Assembly (NCBI GenBank): GCA_937868725.1
Contig: CALMMQ010000105.1
Location: 1 to 64,000, forward strand
Source: an uncultured Pleomorphomonas sp.
GTDB lineage: Bacteria; Pseudomonadota; Alphaproteobacteria; Rhizobiales; Pleomorphomonadaceae
Reading direction: 5' to 3'
Length of the DNA stretch: 64,000 nt
Part shown: in pieces, positions 42,843 through 52,376 of the stretch
Layout of the letters: every line of letters starts with the position of its first letter
How positions within the stretch are numbered: position 1 is the first letter of the stretch
Notes under the pieces: model-generated
What the model saw: the letters and a program-made list of their open reading frames with translations, nothing else
Told to the model about the DNA's origin: nothing
The model's database searches: none
Made by a program: the position numbers and the translations under genes

Positions 42843-43598
42843 TCAGCGAGCGCCCATGCCGGCCAGCACCACCGGCAGCACCCGGTCGACCTCGCCCGGC
42901 GACATGCCGTGGCGAACGCGACGATCGTACAGCATCGACACCACCATGCGGTCGAACGGCATGAACTGGTCGTAGGTCGAACTGTCGTTGAACACCGAAT
43001 ACTTGAGCGAGGCGCTGTCGTTCATCGGCCCCAACCCCTGCAGAATCTCCTCGACCATGCAGCGGCGGAACAGACCCTCGCCCTCGTCGGAAACGATCAC
43101 CGCCGTCGAACGGCGGATGCCCTTGGCGCCCGGCTCGACGCGCACCAGGCATTGGCCGGGGGCCGAACCGGAGTGGGTGCCGAGCACGCTGTTGCGTACC
43201 GTCGCCATGTAAGCCGAGCGATTGACGACGTAGACGGTGAAATTGGCCGACGAATCGTCATGCACGAGACGAATGTCCAGCCCCGGAACCGCCCCGCGCA
43301 GGCGACCGAGAAAGCCGGCGATGGCACCGGTCCGGTCGACCGTCGCCTGGTTGACAACGCGCAGCCGCACCGGTCCGGTGAATTTCTTGACGATCTGGCC
43401 ATAGCGGTAGGAGCCGAACTCCAGCCCGAACACCGACTTGTGGAAACCGTCGATCAGTTCCGCCGAGGAAAAGCCGCGCCGTTCGCCGGCCCGAGCCTCC
43501 TGATGCAGCATCGACAGGACCGTAAAGGCCGCCGCCAGCAGCGACACGACCAGAAAAACGGAGAGACGCGCCTTCAGCACATGAACAGCAATCGCCAT
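42843..43598 (-). CDS. DUF2927 family exported protein
   Basis: 251 residues. N-terminal signal/anchor (about 8-32, LKARLSVFLVVSLLAAAFTVLSML), then a conserved soluble domain: FHKSVFGLEFGSYRYGQIVKKFTGPVRLRVVN, RLVHDDSSANFTVYVV, RCMVEEILQGLGPMNDS and the C-terminal DRMVVSMLYDRRVRHGMSPGE. These fit DUF2927, annotated as a putative metallopeptidase-like family; catalytic residues are not proven. Convergent with the DUF882 gene and divergent from ruvB. Confidence 0.85.
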   Translation of the reverse strand: MAIAVHVLKARLSVFLVVSLLAAAFTVLSMLHQEARAGERRGFSSAELIDGFHKSVFGLEFGSYRYGQIVKKFTGPVRLRVVNQATVDRTGAIAGFLGRLRGAVPGLDIRLVHDDSSANFTVYVVNRSAYMATVRNSVLGTHSGSAPGQCLVRVEPGAKGIRRSTAVIVSDEGEGLFRRCMVEEILQGLGPMNDSASLKYSVFNDSSTYDQFMPFDRMVVSMLYDRRVRHGMSPGEVDRVLPVVLAGMGAR

Positions 43599-43837
43599 GT
43601 TGCCCTCGTCGGGTCGGAGCGCCCCCCGGCATTCCGGCACTTCACAGTCATAGATTTGACTATTTCGTGATCGCGGTCAATGACCGCCTTCACGTATCGG
43701 TGATTTCACCTCCCCCGCCGGCGTGCCCGCCGGGCGCACGATGCTTGTGAGTGTACGACGTTTCGTGCAAAACGAAAGGCGAACATCGGTCGGCGCGCCG
43801 GCGATTCGCCGCCGCGATCGACGCCGTGGAAGGAACC

Positions 43838-44884
43838 ATGAGCGACAGCCCCCGCCTCATCACCCCGGAAAAGCGCGACGAGGACCTCGACCAGTCGATT
43901 CGCCCCTCGGCCCTCAGCGATTTCGTCGGCCAGGCCAGCGCCCGTGCCAACCTGCAAGTGTTCATCGAGGCGGCGAGAACCCGCAAGGAGGCCCTCGACC
44001 ACGTGCTGTTCGTCGGTCCGCCCGGCCTCGGCAAGACGACGCTGGCCCAGATCGTCGCCCGCGAACTCGGCGTCAATTTCCGCGCCACCTCCGGTCCGGT
44101 CATCGCCAAGGCCGGCGATCTCGCCGCCCTCCTCACCAACCTCGAGGAGCGCGACGTCCTGTTCATCGACGAAATCCATCGCATGAGCCCGGCCGTCGAG
44201 GAAATCCTCTATCCAGCCATGGAGGACTACCAGCTCGACCTGATCATCGGCGAAGGGCCGGCCGCCCGTTCGGTGCGCATTGATCTGGCCAAATTCACCC
44301 TCGTCGGCGCCACCACCCGCCTCGGCCTCTTGACCACGCCGCTGCGCGACCGCTTCGGCATCCCCATCCGTCTTGAGTTCTACACCACCGAGGAGCTGGA
44401 GCTGATCGTGCGGCGCGGCGCTCGCATCTTCGGCATCGGCATCACCGACGACGGCGCCAACGAGATCGCCAAACGGTCGCGCGGCACGCCGCGTATCGCC
44501 GGCCGGCTGCTGCGCCGCGTCCGCGACTTCGCCATCGTCGCCGGTGACGAGCGCATCACCGCCGCCACCGCCGACCGGGCCCTGACCCGCCTCGACGTCG
44601 ACGGCATCGGCCTCGACGCCCTCGACCTGCGTTATCTCAACACCATCGCCCTGTCGTTCGGCGGCGGCCCCGTCGGCATCGAGACCATCGCCGCCGCCGT
44701 CGCCGAGCCGCGCGACGCCATCGAGGACATCGTTGAGCCCTACCTGATCCAGAAGGGTTTCGTGCAGCGTACCCCGCGCGGCCGGCTGCTGACGCCGCAC
44801 GCCTTCCGCCATCTCGGCCTCGCCGTGCCGCAGGCCGCCGAGGAGGCGCAGTTCACGCTGTTTTCCGGTGGAGACGAAGGATGA
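43838..44884 (+). CDS. ruvB: Holliday junction branch migration helicase RuvB
   Basis: 348 residues. AAA+ ATPase: Walker A GPPGLGKT (60-67), Walker [11 protein letters not shown], sensor [20 protein letters not shown], and C-terminal winged helix with PRTPRGR-type residues ([15 protein letters not shown]). It drives branch migration with RuvA during recombinational repair. ruvC and ruvA, usually immediately upstream in this group, are absent; a minus-strand DUF2927 gene lies there instead. The stop overlaps the next start by 4 bases. Confidence 0.97.
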   Translation: MSDSPRLITPEKRDEDLDQSIRPSALSDFVGQASARANLQVFIEAARTRKEALDHVLFVGPPGLGKTTLAQIVARELGVNFRATSGPVIAKAGDLAALLTNLEERDVLFIDEIHRMSPAVEEILYPAMEDYQLDLIIGEGPAARSVRIDLAKFTLVGATTRLGLLTTPLRDRFGIPIRLEFYTTEELELIVRRGARIFGIGITDDGANEIAKRSRGTPRIAGRLLRRVRDFAIVAGDERITAATADRALTRLDVDGIGLDALDLRYLNTIALSFGGGPVGIETIAAAVAEPRDAIEDIVEPYLIQKGFVQRTPRGRLLTPHAFRHLGLAVPQAAEEAQFTLFSGGDEG

Positions 44885-45405
44885 CGACCGCCCTGCTGAT
44901 CATCGACGTGCAGGCCAACCTGTTCGACGCGCCCAAGGCCTACCGTATCGACGCGGTAGCGGCGCTACTCGACCGCCTGGCCATCCGTGCCCGCGCCGCC
45001 GGCTGGCCGGTGATCTTCGTCCAGCACGAGGAAGACGGCTGCGAGTGGCAACGCGGCACGCCGGGTTGGGCATTCCATCCGGCGCTGTCGCCCCGCGACG
45101 GTGACATCGTCGTCGCCAAGCGCCATTGCGACGCCTTCTGGGACACCCCGCTGGCCGAGACGCTGTCCCGCCTCGGCGTTGACCGGCTTGTCATCGGCGG
45201 CTACGCGTCCGATTATTGCGTCGACACCACGTTGCGCGCCGCCGCCTCGCGCGGTCTGGCAGTTACCGTGGTTGCCGACGGTCACACCACCTCCGACCGC
45301 GCCCATCTCGACGCCGCCGCCATCGTCCGCCACCACGCCGCCATCTGGTCGACGTTCGAGGCGTCGGTGCGCGTGGTGAACAGCGAAGGCATCGACATTC
45401 AATGA
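44881..45405 (+). CDS. isochorismatase-like cysteine hydrolase
   Basis: 174 residues. The catalytic triad pattern is present: Asp9 in LLIIDVQ, Lys near 80 in [12 protein letters not shown], Cys119 in [13 protein letters not shown]. Enzymes of this fold act on nicotinamide, ureido groups, isochorismate or biuret; the substrate cannot be told from sequence. ATGA overlaps join it to ruvB upstream and ybgC downstream, so the three are translationally coupled. An enzyme inserted between ruvB and ybgC is unusual. Confidence 0.9.
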   Translation: MTTALLIIDVQANLFDAPKAYRIDAVAALLDRLAIRARAAGWPVIFVQHEEDGCEWQRGTPGWAFHPALSPRDGDIVVAKRHCDAFWDTPLAETLSRLGVDRLVIGGYASDYCVDTTLRAAASRGLAVTVVADGHTTSDRAHLDAAAIVRHHAAIWSTFEASVRVVNSEGIDIQ

Positions 45406-45809
45406 CACCGAACACGTTCCGCTTTCCCGTCCGCGTCTATTGGGAGGACACCGACGCCGGCGGCATCGTCTACCACGCCAGCCATATCCGCTTCTTCGAG
45501 CGCGGCCGCACCGAATTTCTGCGCGCCCTCGGCTTCAGCCAGTCGTTGACCGCCGACCGCGCCGCCGCCGACGCGCTGCTGTTCACCGTCCGCCGCCTGA
45601 CCGTCGACTACCTTCGTCCGGCGCTGCTCGACGATCTCCTGACGGTGGAAACCGAACTCGTCACCGCCCACGGCCCGCGTCTCGAACTGCGCCAGCGCCT
45701 GCTGCGCGGCGAGGAAGCGATCGCCACCGCCGAGGTGCTGGTGGCGGCGGTGGGCGGCAATGGCCGGCCGCGCCGCATCCCGGCCGAACTCATCGCCCGC
45801 ATGACCTGA
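45402..45809 (+). CDS. ybgC: acyl-CoA thioesterase YbgC (Tol-Pal associated)
   Basis: 135 residues, single hot-dog domain with the 4-hydroxybenzoyl-CoA-type signature RVYWEDTDAGGIVYHASHIRFFERGRTEFLR (about residues 10-40), Asp18 being catalytic. YbgC hydrolyses acyl-CoA or acyl carrier thioesters and is linked to phospholipid metabolism and the Tol-Pal operon, which follows. The start overlaps the previous stop (ATGA). Confidence 0.95.
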   Translation: MTPNTFRFPVRVYWEDTDAGGIVYHASHIRFFERGRTEFLRALGFSQSLTADRAAADALLFTVRRLTVDYLRPALLDDLLTVETELVTAHGPRLELRQRLLRGEEAIATAEVLVAAVGGNGRPRRIPAELIARMT

Positions 45810-46133
45810 GAAGCCCCCTGGGGAGTGCGGGCCGCTTGCCCGGCCGGGATTGCATTCCAGCCCCACCGTCACAGGCGGATCTGATCCGTTTTTTCTAACC
45901 CTTCCTTAACCATACCATACGATGAGTGGGGTTGAGCGTCACGCTTGGCGCCGGAACGGGCCCAGACCGACCGTGTTCAGCGGATTCCAGCCGTTTTGCA
46001 GCGTCAAGTCCCGCTTTCGCCAAATTTGAGCCGCAAGGGATGGGGCAACAGTCCGCTGGCAGACCATCCACGGTTCAGCCGCCCGCCCCGCCCTCATGCG
46101 GCGCGTCATCTTGAGGATAAACGGAACCATCCC
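45810..46133. other. ybgC-tolQ intergenic region
   Basis: 324 bases. It contains CCTTAACCATACCATACGAT near 45903-45922, a half CtrA-like TTAACC with an A/T-rich stretch that could hold a tolQ promoter. No clear -35/-10 pair and no small gene. Confidence 0.4.
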
Positions 46134-46847
46134 ATGAACCCGGCCGAACTGACACAGAACGTCCTTGCCGCCCCTGCCGTCGAAGTCTCCGTCTGGGCTC
46201 TGTTCTGGCAAGCCAGTTTCGTCGTCAAGCTGGTCATGCTCGGCCTGCTCGGCGCTTCCATCTGGTCATGGGCCATCATCGTCGACAAGATCGTCGCCTT
46301 CAACCGCACCCGCCGCTCCATGGACCGCTTCGAGAAGGTGTTCTGGTCCGGCCAGTCGCTGGAAGACCTCTACCGTTCGCTCAACAGCCACGCCAACGAG
46401 GGCCTCGCCGCCGTCTTTGTTGCCGCCATGCGGGAATGGAAGCGCAGCCACGAAGCCGGGCGCGTGTCGTTCCAGGGCATTACCGACCGTATCGGCAAGG
46501 TCATCGACGTCACCATCAGCCGCGAGCTGGAGCGCCTCGAGGCGCGCCTGATCTTTCTCGCCACCGTCGGCTCGGCCGGCCCGTTCATCGGCCTGTTCGG
46601 CACCGTCTGGGGCATCATGAGTTCGTTCCAGGCCATCGCCGCCTCCAAGAACACCAGCCTCGTCGTCGTGGCGCCGGCCATCTCCGAAGCCCTGATGGCC
46701 ACCGCCATGGGTCTGGCCGCCGCCATTCCGGCGGTGCTCGCCTACAACAAGCTTTCGACCGACGCCGCCAAGCTCGGCTCGCGCATGGATGGCTTCGCCG
46801 ACGAGTTCGCGGCCATCCTGTCCCGCCAGATCGACGACAGGAGCTGA
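46134..46847 (+). CDS. tolQ: Tol-Pal system protein TolQ
   Basis: 237 residues, ExbB/MotA family with three transmembrane helices (about 22-45, 145-165 and 180-200). ERLEARLIFLATVGSAGPFIGLFGTVWGIMSSFQAIAA is the proton-channel signature. With TolR it couples the proton gradient to TolA movement for outer-membrane constriction at division. ATG 46134 gives the typical MNPAELTQ. First gene of tolQRAB-pal. Confidence 0.97.
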   Translation: MNPAELTQNVLAAPAVEVSVWALFWQASFVVKLVMLGLLGASIWSWAIIVDKIVAFNRTRRSMDRFEKVFWSGQSLEDLYRSLNSHANEGLAAVFVAAMREWKRSHEAGRVSFQGITDRIGKVIDVTISRELERLEARLIFLATVGSAGPFIGLFGTVWGIMSSFQAIAASKNTSLVVVAPAISEALMATAMGLAAAIPAVLAYNKLSTDAAKLGSRMDGFADEFAAILSRQIDDRS

Positions 46848-46850
46848 ACC

Positions 46851-47318
46851 ATGGGCATGGGGGTCGCAGGCCCTTCGGGCGGCAGCCGGCGTCGCAACCG
46901 GCGCCACGCTCGGGGCGTCATGAGCGAGATCAACGTCACGCCGATGGTCGACGTGATGCTGGTGCTGCTCATCATCTTCATGGTGGCCGCGCCGCTGCTC
47001 ACCGTCGGCGTCCCCATCGATCTGCCCGAGACGGCGGCCAAGCCGATGGAAGGGCAGACCGATCCGATCAACATCTCGGTCGACGCCGCCGGCAAGGTGT
47101 TCATCCAGGATTCCGAGATCACCTATGAAGAGCTGGTTCCCAAGCTGATGGCCGTGGCCAAGAACGGCGTCGAGGACCGCATCTACGTGCGCGGCGACAA
47201 GACCGCCGACTACGGCACGGTGATGCGTGTCATGGCTCGCATCTCGGCGGCCGGGTTCAAGAAGATCGGCCTCATCACTCAAGAGGAACCGGGCCCTGGC
47301 GGCAAGCCCTCCGGTTGA
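46851..47318 (+). CDS. tolR: Tol-Pal system protein TolR
   Basis: 155 residues, ExbD family. A basic Gly/Arg N-terminus, then SEINVTPMVDVMLVLLIIFMVAAPLL in which the transmembrane Asp (VDVML) carries protons. The periplasmic domain ends RISAAGFKKIGLITQE. Starts 4 bases after tolQ with AGGAG inside the tolQ end. Confidence 0.96.
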   Translation: MGMGVAGPSGGSRRRNRRHARGVMSEINVTPMVDVMLVLLIIFMVAAPLLTVGVPIDLPETAAKPMEGQTDPINISVDAAGKVFIQDSEITYEELVPKLMAVAKNGVEDRIYVRGDKTADYGTVMRVMARISAAGFKKIGLITQEEPGPGGKPSG

Positions 47319-47321
47319 TAC

Positions 47322-48413
47322 ATGCGCATAGGACTTACGACTTCGGCGATCGGCCATGCATTGTTGCTGGCCTGGGGGCTCTGGCAGCTTCCGGGTGCGC
47401 AGCCGTTCGACGTCGAAACCATTGATGCGCTGCCGGTGGATCTGGTGCCGATCGGCGACGTCACCAAGATCGCCGAGGGCACCAAGACGGCGCCCAAGAA
47501 CGACAACGCCTCGCAGGGCAAGGTGCACAATCCGGTGCCTCGCCCCGATTCGCAGCGCGTTGGCGCCACCGAGGCCGATCAGGACGCGCCGATCACCGAG
47601 AAGGCCGGCAAGACCGCCGCCGCCAAGGAGGCCGAGCCACCGCCGCCGCCGCCCAAGGCGCCGGAGAAGCCGCCCGAGCCCAAGCCGGCCGAAAAGCCGC
47701 CGGCCCCCGACGCCGCGCCGCCGGAAAAGGCCCCGGAGAAGCCGCCCGAAGCGGCGCCCCCCAAGGCCGACACCGGCGAGATCGCCGCCAAGCCGCCGGA
47801 AAAACCGGTCGAGAAGCCGCCGGAGGAGCAGCCCAAGCCGGTGCCGCCCGCCCCGGCCAAGCCGCTGACCAAGCCCAAGCCGCCGGCCCCGACCGAGACG
47901 GCCGAAGCCAAGCCGGATACGCCGGCCAAGAAGGACTCCAAGACGACGGCGCCTTCCAAGGCCGACGCGCCCAAGGATTCCAAGTCGGAGAAGTTCGACC
48001 CCAACCAGCTGGCCGCCCTGCTCAACAAGGTCGACCCGTCCGGTGGCGGCGGCAAGTCGTCCGACAAGGCCGCCTCCCTCGGTTCGGAGAAGGCGACGGG
48101 GCCGGTGGCCAACATGACGCAGAGCGAACTCGACGCGCTGACGGCCGCCGTCACCCAGTGCTTCAACCCGCCGGTGGGCGCGGCCAGCATCGACCAGATC
48201 GTCGTGCCGCTGCGCGTCGAGTTCACCATCGACGGCGATCTGGCCCGACCGCCGGTGGTCAAGTCGGTGCCGGCCGGCCCGGCCGGTCAGGCGGTGGCCG
48301 ATGCGGCGGTGCGCGCCGTGCAGCGTTGCGCGCCCTACCCGTTCCTGCCCAAGGACAAGTTCGACACCTGGCAGGTGGTCAACATGAACTTCACCCCGCC
48401 GTCCTCGTACTGA
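47322..48413 (+). CDS. tolA: Tol-Pal system protein TolA, proline-rich variant
   Basis: 363 residues. N-terminal transmembrane helix (about 5-22, TTSAIGHALLLAWGLWQL). The linker, about 95-235, is dominated by PPxKPPEKP-type repeats instead of the Ala/Lys/Glu-rich helix of E. coli TolA. The C-terminal domain (about 265-363) has CFNPPVGA, LRVEFTIDGDL and VQRCAPYPFLP. It connects TolQR in the inner membrane to Pal/TolB at the outer membrane. Starts 4 bases after tolR. Confidence 0.93.
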   Translation: MRIGLTTSAIGHALLLAWGLWQLPGAQPFDVETIDALPVDLVPIGDVTKIAEGTKTAPKNDNASQGKVHNPVPRPDSQRVGATEADQDAPITEKAGKTAAAKEAEPPPPPPKAPEKPPEPKPAEKPPAPDAAPPEKAPEKPPEAAPPKADTGEIAAKPPEKPVEKPPEEQPKPVPPAPAKPLTKPKPPAPTETAEAKPDTPAKKDSKTTAPSKADAPKDSKSEKFDPNQLAALLNKVDPSGGGGKSSDKAASLGSEKATGPVANMTQSELDALTAAVTQCFNPPVGAASIDQIVVPLRVEFTIDGDLARPPVVKSVPAGPAGQAVADAAVRAVQRCAPYPFLPKDKFDTWQVVNMNFTPPSSY

Positions 48414-48541
48414 CGCGCGGCGGGAAAAGCGTGAGACGAAAGGCGCCGATCGGCCGGGCAAGCCCCGTGATCGGCCGCCAGACTGGATTTGCTGGGCCCG
48501 TCGGGGCCGTTGGATAGACAGCTTTTTGGGAGCAAGCAGTA

Positions 48542-49867
48542 ATGCGAGCCACATTCAGGACGATAGCGCTGGCCGCTTTGGCGGCGTTGGCCGCCGCGGC
48601 GACCAGCGTCACCGCCTCGCGGGCGGAGATCACCATCAACATCAACGGCGGCAGCGTGCAGCCGCTGCCGATCGCCATTCCGAACTTCGTCGGCGCCGGA
48701 GATGCCGGTGCCATTGGCCAGCAGATCGCTGGCGTCATCGCCAACGACCTGCAGCACACCGGTCTGTTCCAGGTGCTCAACCAGGCGAGCTTCGTCGATC
48801 ACATCACCGATCCCAACGCGCTGCCCAACTTCCAGAACTGGCGGGCCATCAACGCCCAGGCGCTGGTGACGGGCGGCATGGGCCGCGCCGCCGACGGCCG
48901 CCTGCAGGCCGACTTCCGCCTGTGGGACGTGTTCGGCTCGACGCAGCTGACCGGCAAGCAGTATTTCACGACGCCGGAGAACTGGCGCCGCATCGCCCAC
49001 ATCATCGCCGACGACATCTACGAGCGTCTGACCGGCGAGAAGGGCTACTTCGACACCCGCGTCGCCTTCGTCGACGAGAGCGGTCCCAAGGGTAACCGCG
49101 TCAAGCGCCTCGCCCTGATGGACCAGGACGGCGCCAACGTCCGCTACCTCACCAACGGCAAGGATCTGGTGCTGACGCCGCGCTTCTCGCCCACCAGCCA
49201 GATGCTGACCTACATGTCGTTCGGCGTCGGCGATCCGCGCGTCTACCTGCTCGACATCGGCACCGGCCAGCGCCAGCTCGTCGGCAACTTCCCCAACATG
49301 ACGTTCAGCCCGCGCTTCTCGCCCGATGGCGGCCGCGTCGTCATGAGCCTTGAAGACAACGGCAACGCCAACATCTACGCCATGGGCCTCGGCGGCGGCG
49401 GCATCACCCGCCTCACCACCACCAACGCCATCGACACCTCGCCGAGCTATTCGCCGGACGGTTCGCGCATCGTTTTCGAAAGCGACCGCGGCGGCAACCA
49501 GCAGCTCTACGTCATGGGCGCCGGTGGCGGCGGAGCCACCCGCATTTCCTTCGGCTCCGGTCGCTATTCGACGCCGGTGTGGAGCCCGCGCGGCGACCTC
49601 ATCGCCTTTACCAAGCAGGGCAGCGGCGGCTTCGCCATCGGCGTCATGAAGCCGGACGGCTCGGGCGAACGCATCCTGACCGAAGGCTTCCACAACGAAG
49701 GCCCGACGTGGGCGCCCAACGGCCGCGTCATCATGTTCTTCCGCGACGCCGGCGGCCCCTCCGGTGGTCCGCAGCTCTGGTCGGTCGATCTGACCGGCCG
49801 CAACGAACAGCGCATTCCGACGCCGAACTTCGCATCCGATCCGGCCTGGTCGCCGCTGCTCGACTGA
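48542..49867 (+). CDS. tolB: Tol-Pal system beta-propeller protein TolB
   Basis: 441 residues. Signal peptide (about 1-29, ending TASRA). The N-terminal domain has ITININGG and IPNFVGAGD. The C-terminal six-bladed propeller has repeated SPxG motifs: [46 protein letters not shown] periplasmic protein that binds Pal and TolA. The 128-base gap after tolA has no terminator. Confidence 0.97.
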   Translation: MRATFRTIALAALAALAAAATSVTASRAEITININGGSVQPLPIAIPNFVGAGDAGAIGQQIAGVIANDLQHTGLFQVLNQASFVDHITDPNALPNFQNWRAINAQALVTGGMGRAADGRLQADFRLWDVFGSTQLTGKQYFTTPENWRRIAHIIADDIYERLTGEKGYFDTRVAFVDESGPKGNRVKRLALMDQDGANVRYLTNGKDLVLTPRFSPTSQMLTYMSFGVGDPRVYLLDIGTGQRQLVGNFPNMTFSPRFSPDGGRVVMSLEDNGNANIYAMGLGGGGITRLTTTNAIDTSPSYSPDGSRIVFESDRGGNQQLYVMGAGGGGATRISFGSGRYSTPVWSPRGDLIAFTKQGSGGFAIGVMKPDGSGERILTEGFHNEGPTWAPNGRVIMFFRDAGGPSGGPQLWSVDLTGRNEQRIPTPNFASDPAWSPLLD

Positions 49868-50079
49868 CCGCGTCCGGCGCCGGAGCCACCGGCGCCGTCG
49901 CTTCGCTGCGGCCGATCACCGCTCCGCCGGCAACTGCCAGCACCACGATCGGCCGAAAACCCCAGGAATTTGATTGTTTACCGGAAATTAACCAGGATTC
50001 TGAACGCGGGCTTAACCAAATGCGTTTACCAAGAATCCCGAAACGTCCGGTCAGCAAGTATTCGAGGAAAACCGGGATC

Positions 50080-50583
50080 ATGACGACAATCGCTTTGTTC
50101 AGCCGCCGCGGAGCCATGGCTCTCGCTTTTGCCCTTCTCGCCGCCGCCTGTGCCAAGAGCCCGAGCGAACTCGACGGCCAGCTGGCCGGTGGTGCCGGCG
50201 GGGCCGGCGCTGCCAAGCCGGGCAGCACCCAGGATTTCGTGGTCAACGTCGGCGACCGCGTCTTCTTCGACACCGACTCGACCTCGCTCAACGCCGAGGC
50301 GCAGAACGTTCTCGGTCGTCAGGCCCAGTGGCTGAGCCTCTACCCGCGCTACACCGTCACCGTGGAAGGCCACGCCGACGAGCGCGGCACGCGTGAATAC
50401 AACCTCGCCCTCGGCGCCCGCCGCGCCAAGGCCGCGCAGGACTTCCTGGTGGCCCGTGGCGTCTCCTCCACCCGCATCAAGACCATCTCCTACGGCAAGG
50501 AACGCCCGGTCGCCCTCTGCGATCAGGACAGCTGCTGGTCTCAGAACCGCCGCGCCGTCACGGTGCTCAACGGCTCCAACTGA
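50080..50583 (+). CDS. pal: peptidoglycan-associated lipoprotein Pal
   Basis: 167 residues. Lipoprotein signal with lipobox LAAAC (Cys24). OmpA-like domain about 55-165: DRVFFDTDSTSL, VEGHADERGTREYNLALGARRA (binds meso-DAP of murein) and ISYGKERPVA. It anchors the outer membrane to murein and is recruited by TolA. An in-frame ATG at 50020 would lengthen the signal with a basic stretch; 50080 gives a normal-length signal. A strong terminator follows. Confidence 0.95.
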   Translation: MTTIALFSRRGAMALAFALLAAACAKSPSELDGQLAGGAGGAGAAKPGSTQDFVVNVGDRVFFDTDSTSLNAEAQNVLGRQAQWLSLYPRYTVTVEGHADERGTREYNLALGARRAKAAQDFLVARGVSSTRIKTISYGKERPVALCDQDSCWSQNRRAVTVLNGSN

Positions 50584-50655
50584 CGCCAACGTCGGTGCCG
50601 TGTCCTTCCGGACCTCGACACGGTACCGCCGCCACAGCCCCACCCCAGGCACGAC

Positions 50656-50692
50656 AACCCGGTGTTCGCCCGCGAACGCCGGGTTTTCGTTT
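50656..50692 (+). terminator. intrinsic terminator after pal
   Basis: 14-bp stem AACCCGGTGTTCGC/GCGAACGCCGGGTT (one T:G pair), then TTCGTTTT. It separates tolQRAB-pal from ybgF. Confidence 0.9.
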
Positions 50693-51125
50693 TCGGCGCC
50701 ACAGCCGGGTGAAAAACCGCGTCCGCGCCCCGGCGACACCGGCCACAGGCCGCAAATTGGCCGAAGTCGGGGTGCTTGCTGCCAGCATCGCCCCCTGACC
50801 GGCGTCCTTGTCGCCGGCGGTCGGGCGCGCCAGTGGTTCGGCTCCGACCCTTGCATCCGCCCGATACCAGCCGCGGAGCAAATGTCGAAGTCCAGGGAAC
50901 CACTAGAAGGTTCTTGATCTAGTGGAGCTTTTGCATTTGACATTTGCGTCTGGGCTCGGTGTCAGTCGAGACTCAAATGCCAAATTCGCTCCACGAGTGG
51001 AACGATTTCGTCATGGCCCTGCGCGTGCTACCGTGTGCTCGACGGCGGCAAGCGCCGGGCTCCGGCAGGTCGGTCCGATCGCCGCGTAACTGGAGTCCAC
51101 CATCCTCGCAAGGCACAGAGGCCCC
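50693..51125. other. pal-ybgF intergenic region with nested inverted repeats
   Basis: The non-coding stretch after the pal terminator. The part 50898-51000 is rich in inverted repeats (listed separately). It presumably also holds the ybgF promoter. Confidence 0.5.
50901..50995. repeat. nested inverted repeats upstream of ybgF
   Basis: CCACTAGA/TCTAGTGG (50901-50908 with 50919-50926) overlaps a longer imperfect pair: GTGGAGC...GCATTTGA (50923-50941) and TCAAATGCC...GCTCCAC (50974-50995). The two structures compete for GTGG at 50923-50926. Confidence 0.55.
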
Positions 51126-52376
51126 ATGAATTCCTACCCAAAGCCCATTTCGGAGCCCAACCGAGGCCGACCGCGGTTCGGAGGCCGTCTGCTGATGGCC
51201 GCCGTGTTCTGCGCCGTCGCTTTCGTCGAACCGGCCACCGCCGGCTTCTTCTCGTCGAGCCCCAGTCCGATACCGCCGGCCAGCGTGCCCGGCGCCGCGC
51301 CGGTGCCAGCCCAATACGCCGATCCGGCCCAGCAGATGATCCGCATCGACAATCTGGAGAACTCGGTTCGCCAGCTCAACGGCCGCATCGACGAGCTGAC
51401 CCACCAGATCCAGGTGCTGCAGAACCTGCTGCAGCGGGCCCAGGAAGACAACGAATTCCGCTTCAAGCAGCTCGAAGGCGGCAAGCCGCAGAAGCGGTCC
51501 GACGCCGGCCCCGCCGCGGCCCCGCCGGCCATGACCGCCCCGCCGGCGGCGACAGCCGATGCCACCCCGACCTATGATCAGGTGGCCGACGCCGCGCCGG
51601 CCGCCGACGGCGCCATGGCGCCGCCGCTGCCGCAGAACGGCTTCGCCATCGATGCCAACGCCGGTCCGATCAACGATGGCGGCGACAACCTTATCGGCGC
51701 GCCGCCCAAGCCGCTCGGTCAGCTCCCGGTCGATGCCGCCGGCGGCCCGCTCGACCTGTCGGCCATCGCCCGTGGCGACAGCGCCCCAGCCGCGCCCCTG
51801 GATGGCGCCTCGGCCACCGGCGTCTACAGCGACGCCGTTGCCACCGCCAGTGCGCCGGTCCCCGCCGGCGCCACGGCCACGGCGACCTTGCCCGGACAGC
51901 TGCCACCACCGCCGACGCTGGCTGCGCCGCCGGGCAGCCGCACTGCGCCGTCGACCCAGGTCGCAGCGCTGACGCCGGCCACGGCCGCCGCCGACCCGCG
52001 CGTCTCCTACGAGGCGGCCTACGCCAAGGTGGTGGCCGGCGACTACGCCGGGGCCGAATCGGGCTTCAAGAAGTTTCTCGCCGACTACCCCAAGGACCAG
52101 CTGGCCGGCGGCGCCCACTACTGGCTCGGCGAGACCTACTATTCGCGCGGCCAGTACCGCGACGCCGCCACCTCTTTCCTTGCCACCTACAAGGACTATC
52201 CCAAGAACCCCAAGGCGCCCGACAGCCTGCTCAAGCTCGGCATGTCGCTCGAGGCGCTGGGCGAAACCTCCGCCGCCTGCGCCACCTACGGCGAGCTGAC
52301 CAAGAAGTTCCCCAAGGCGGCGCCAACGCTGATGACACGCGTCGCCAATCAGCGCACCAAGCTCGGCTGCCAGTGA
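51126..52376 (+). CDS. ybgF: Tol-Pal associated protein YbgF/CpoB
   Basis: 416 residues. Signal peptide (about 1-39). Coiled coil at about 70-115 (MIRIDNLENSVRQLNGRIDELTHQIQ) that trimerises in the family. A long Pro/Ala-rich linker, about 120-285, then TPR repeats at about 290-416 (YEAAYAKVVAGDYAGAESGFKKFLADYPKDQ, GETYYSRGQYRDAATSFL). It coordinates Tol-Pal with murein synthesis (CpoB). The TGATG junction couples it to tilS. Confidence 0.94.
   Translation: MNSYPKPISEPNRGRPRFGGRLLMAAVFCAVAFVEPATAGFFSSSPSPIPPASVPGAAPVPAQYADPAQQMIRIDNLENSVRQLNGRIDELTHQIQVLQNLLQRAQEDNEFRFKQLEGGKPQKRSDAGPAAAPPAMTAPPAATADATPTYDQVADAAPAADGAMAPPLPQNGFAIDANAGPINDGGDNLIGAPPKPLGQLPVDAAGGPLDLSAIARGDSAPAAPLDGASATGVYSDAVATASAPVPAGATATATLPGQLPPPPTLAAPPGSRTAPSTQVAALTPATAAADPRVSYEAAYAKVVAGDYAGAESGFKKFLADYPKDQLAGGAHYWLGETYYSRGQYRDAATSFLATYKDYPKNPKAPDSLLKLGMSLEALGETSAACATYGELTKKFPKAAPTLMTRVANQRTKLGCQ

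Noticed and set aside
46266-48554. 762-codon minus-strand open frame
   Set aside because: Antisense to tolQRA; no domain, and low-complexity Gly/Arg composition.
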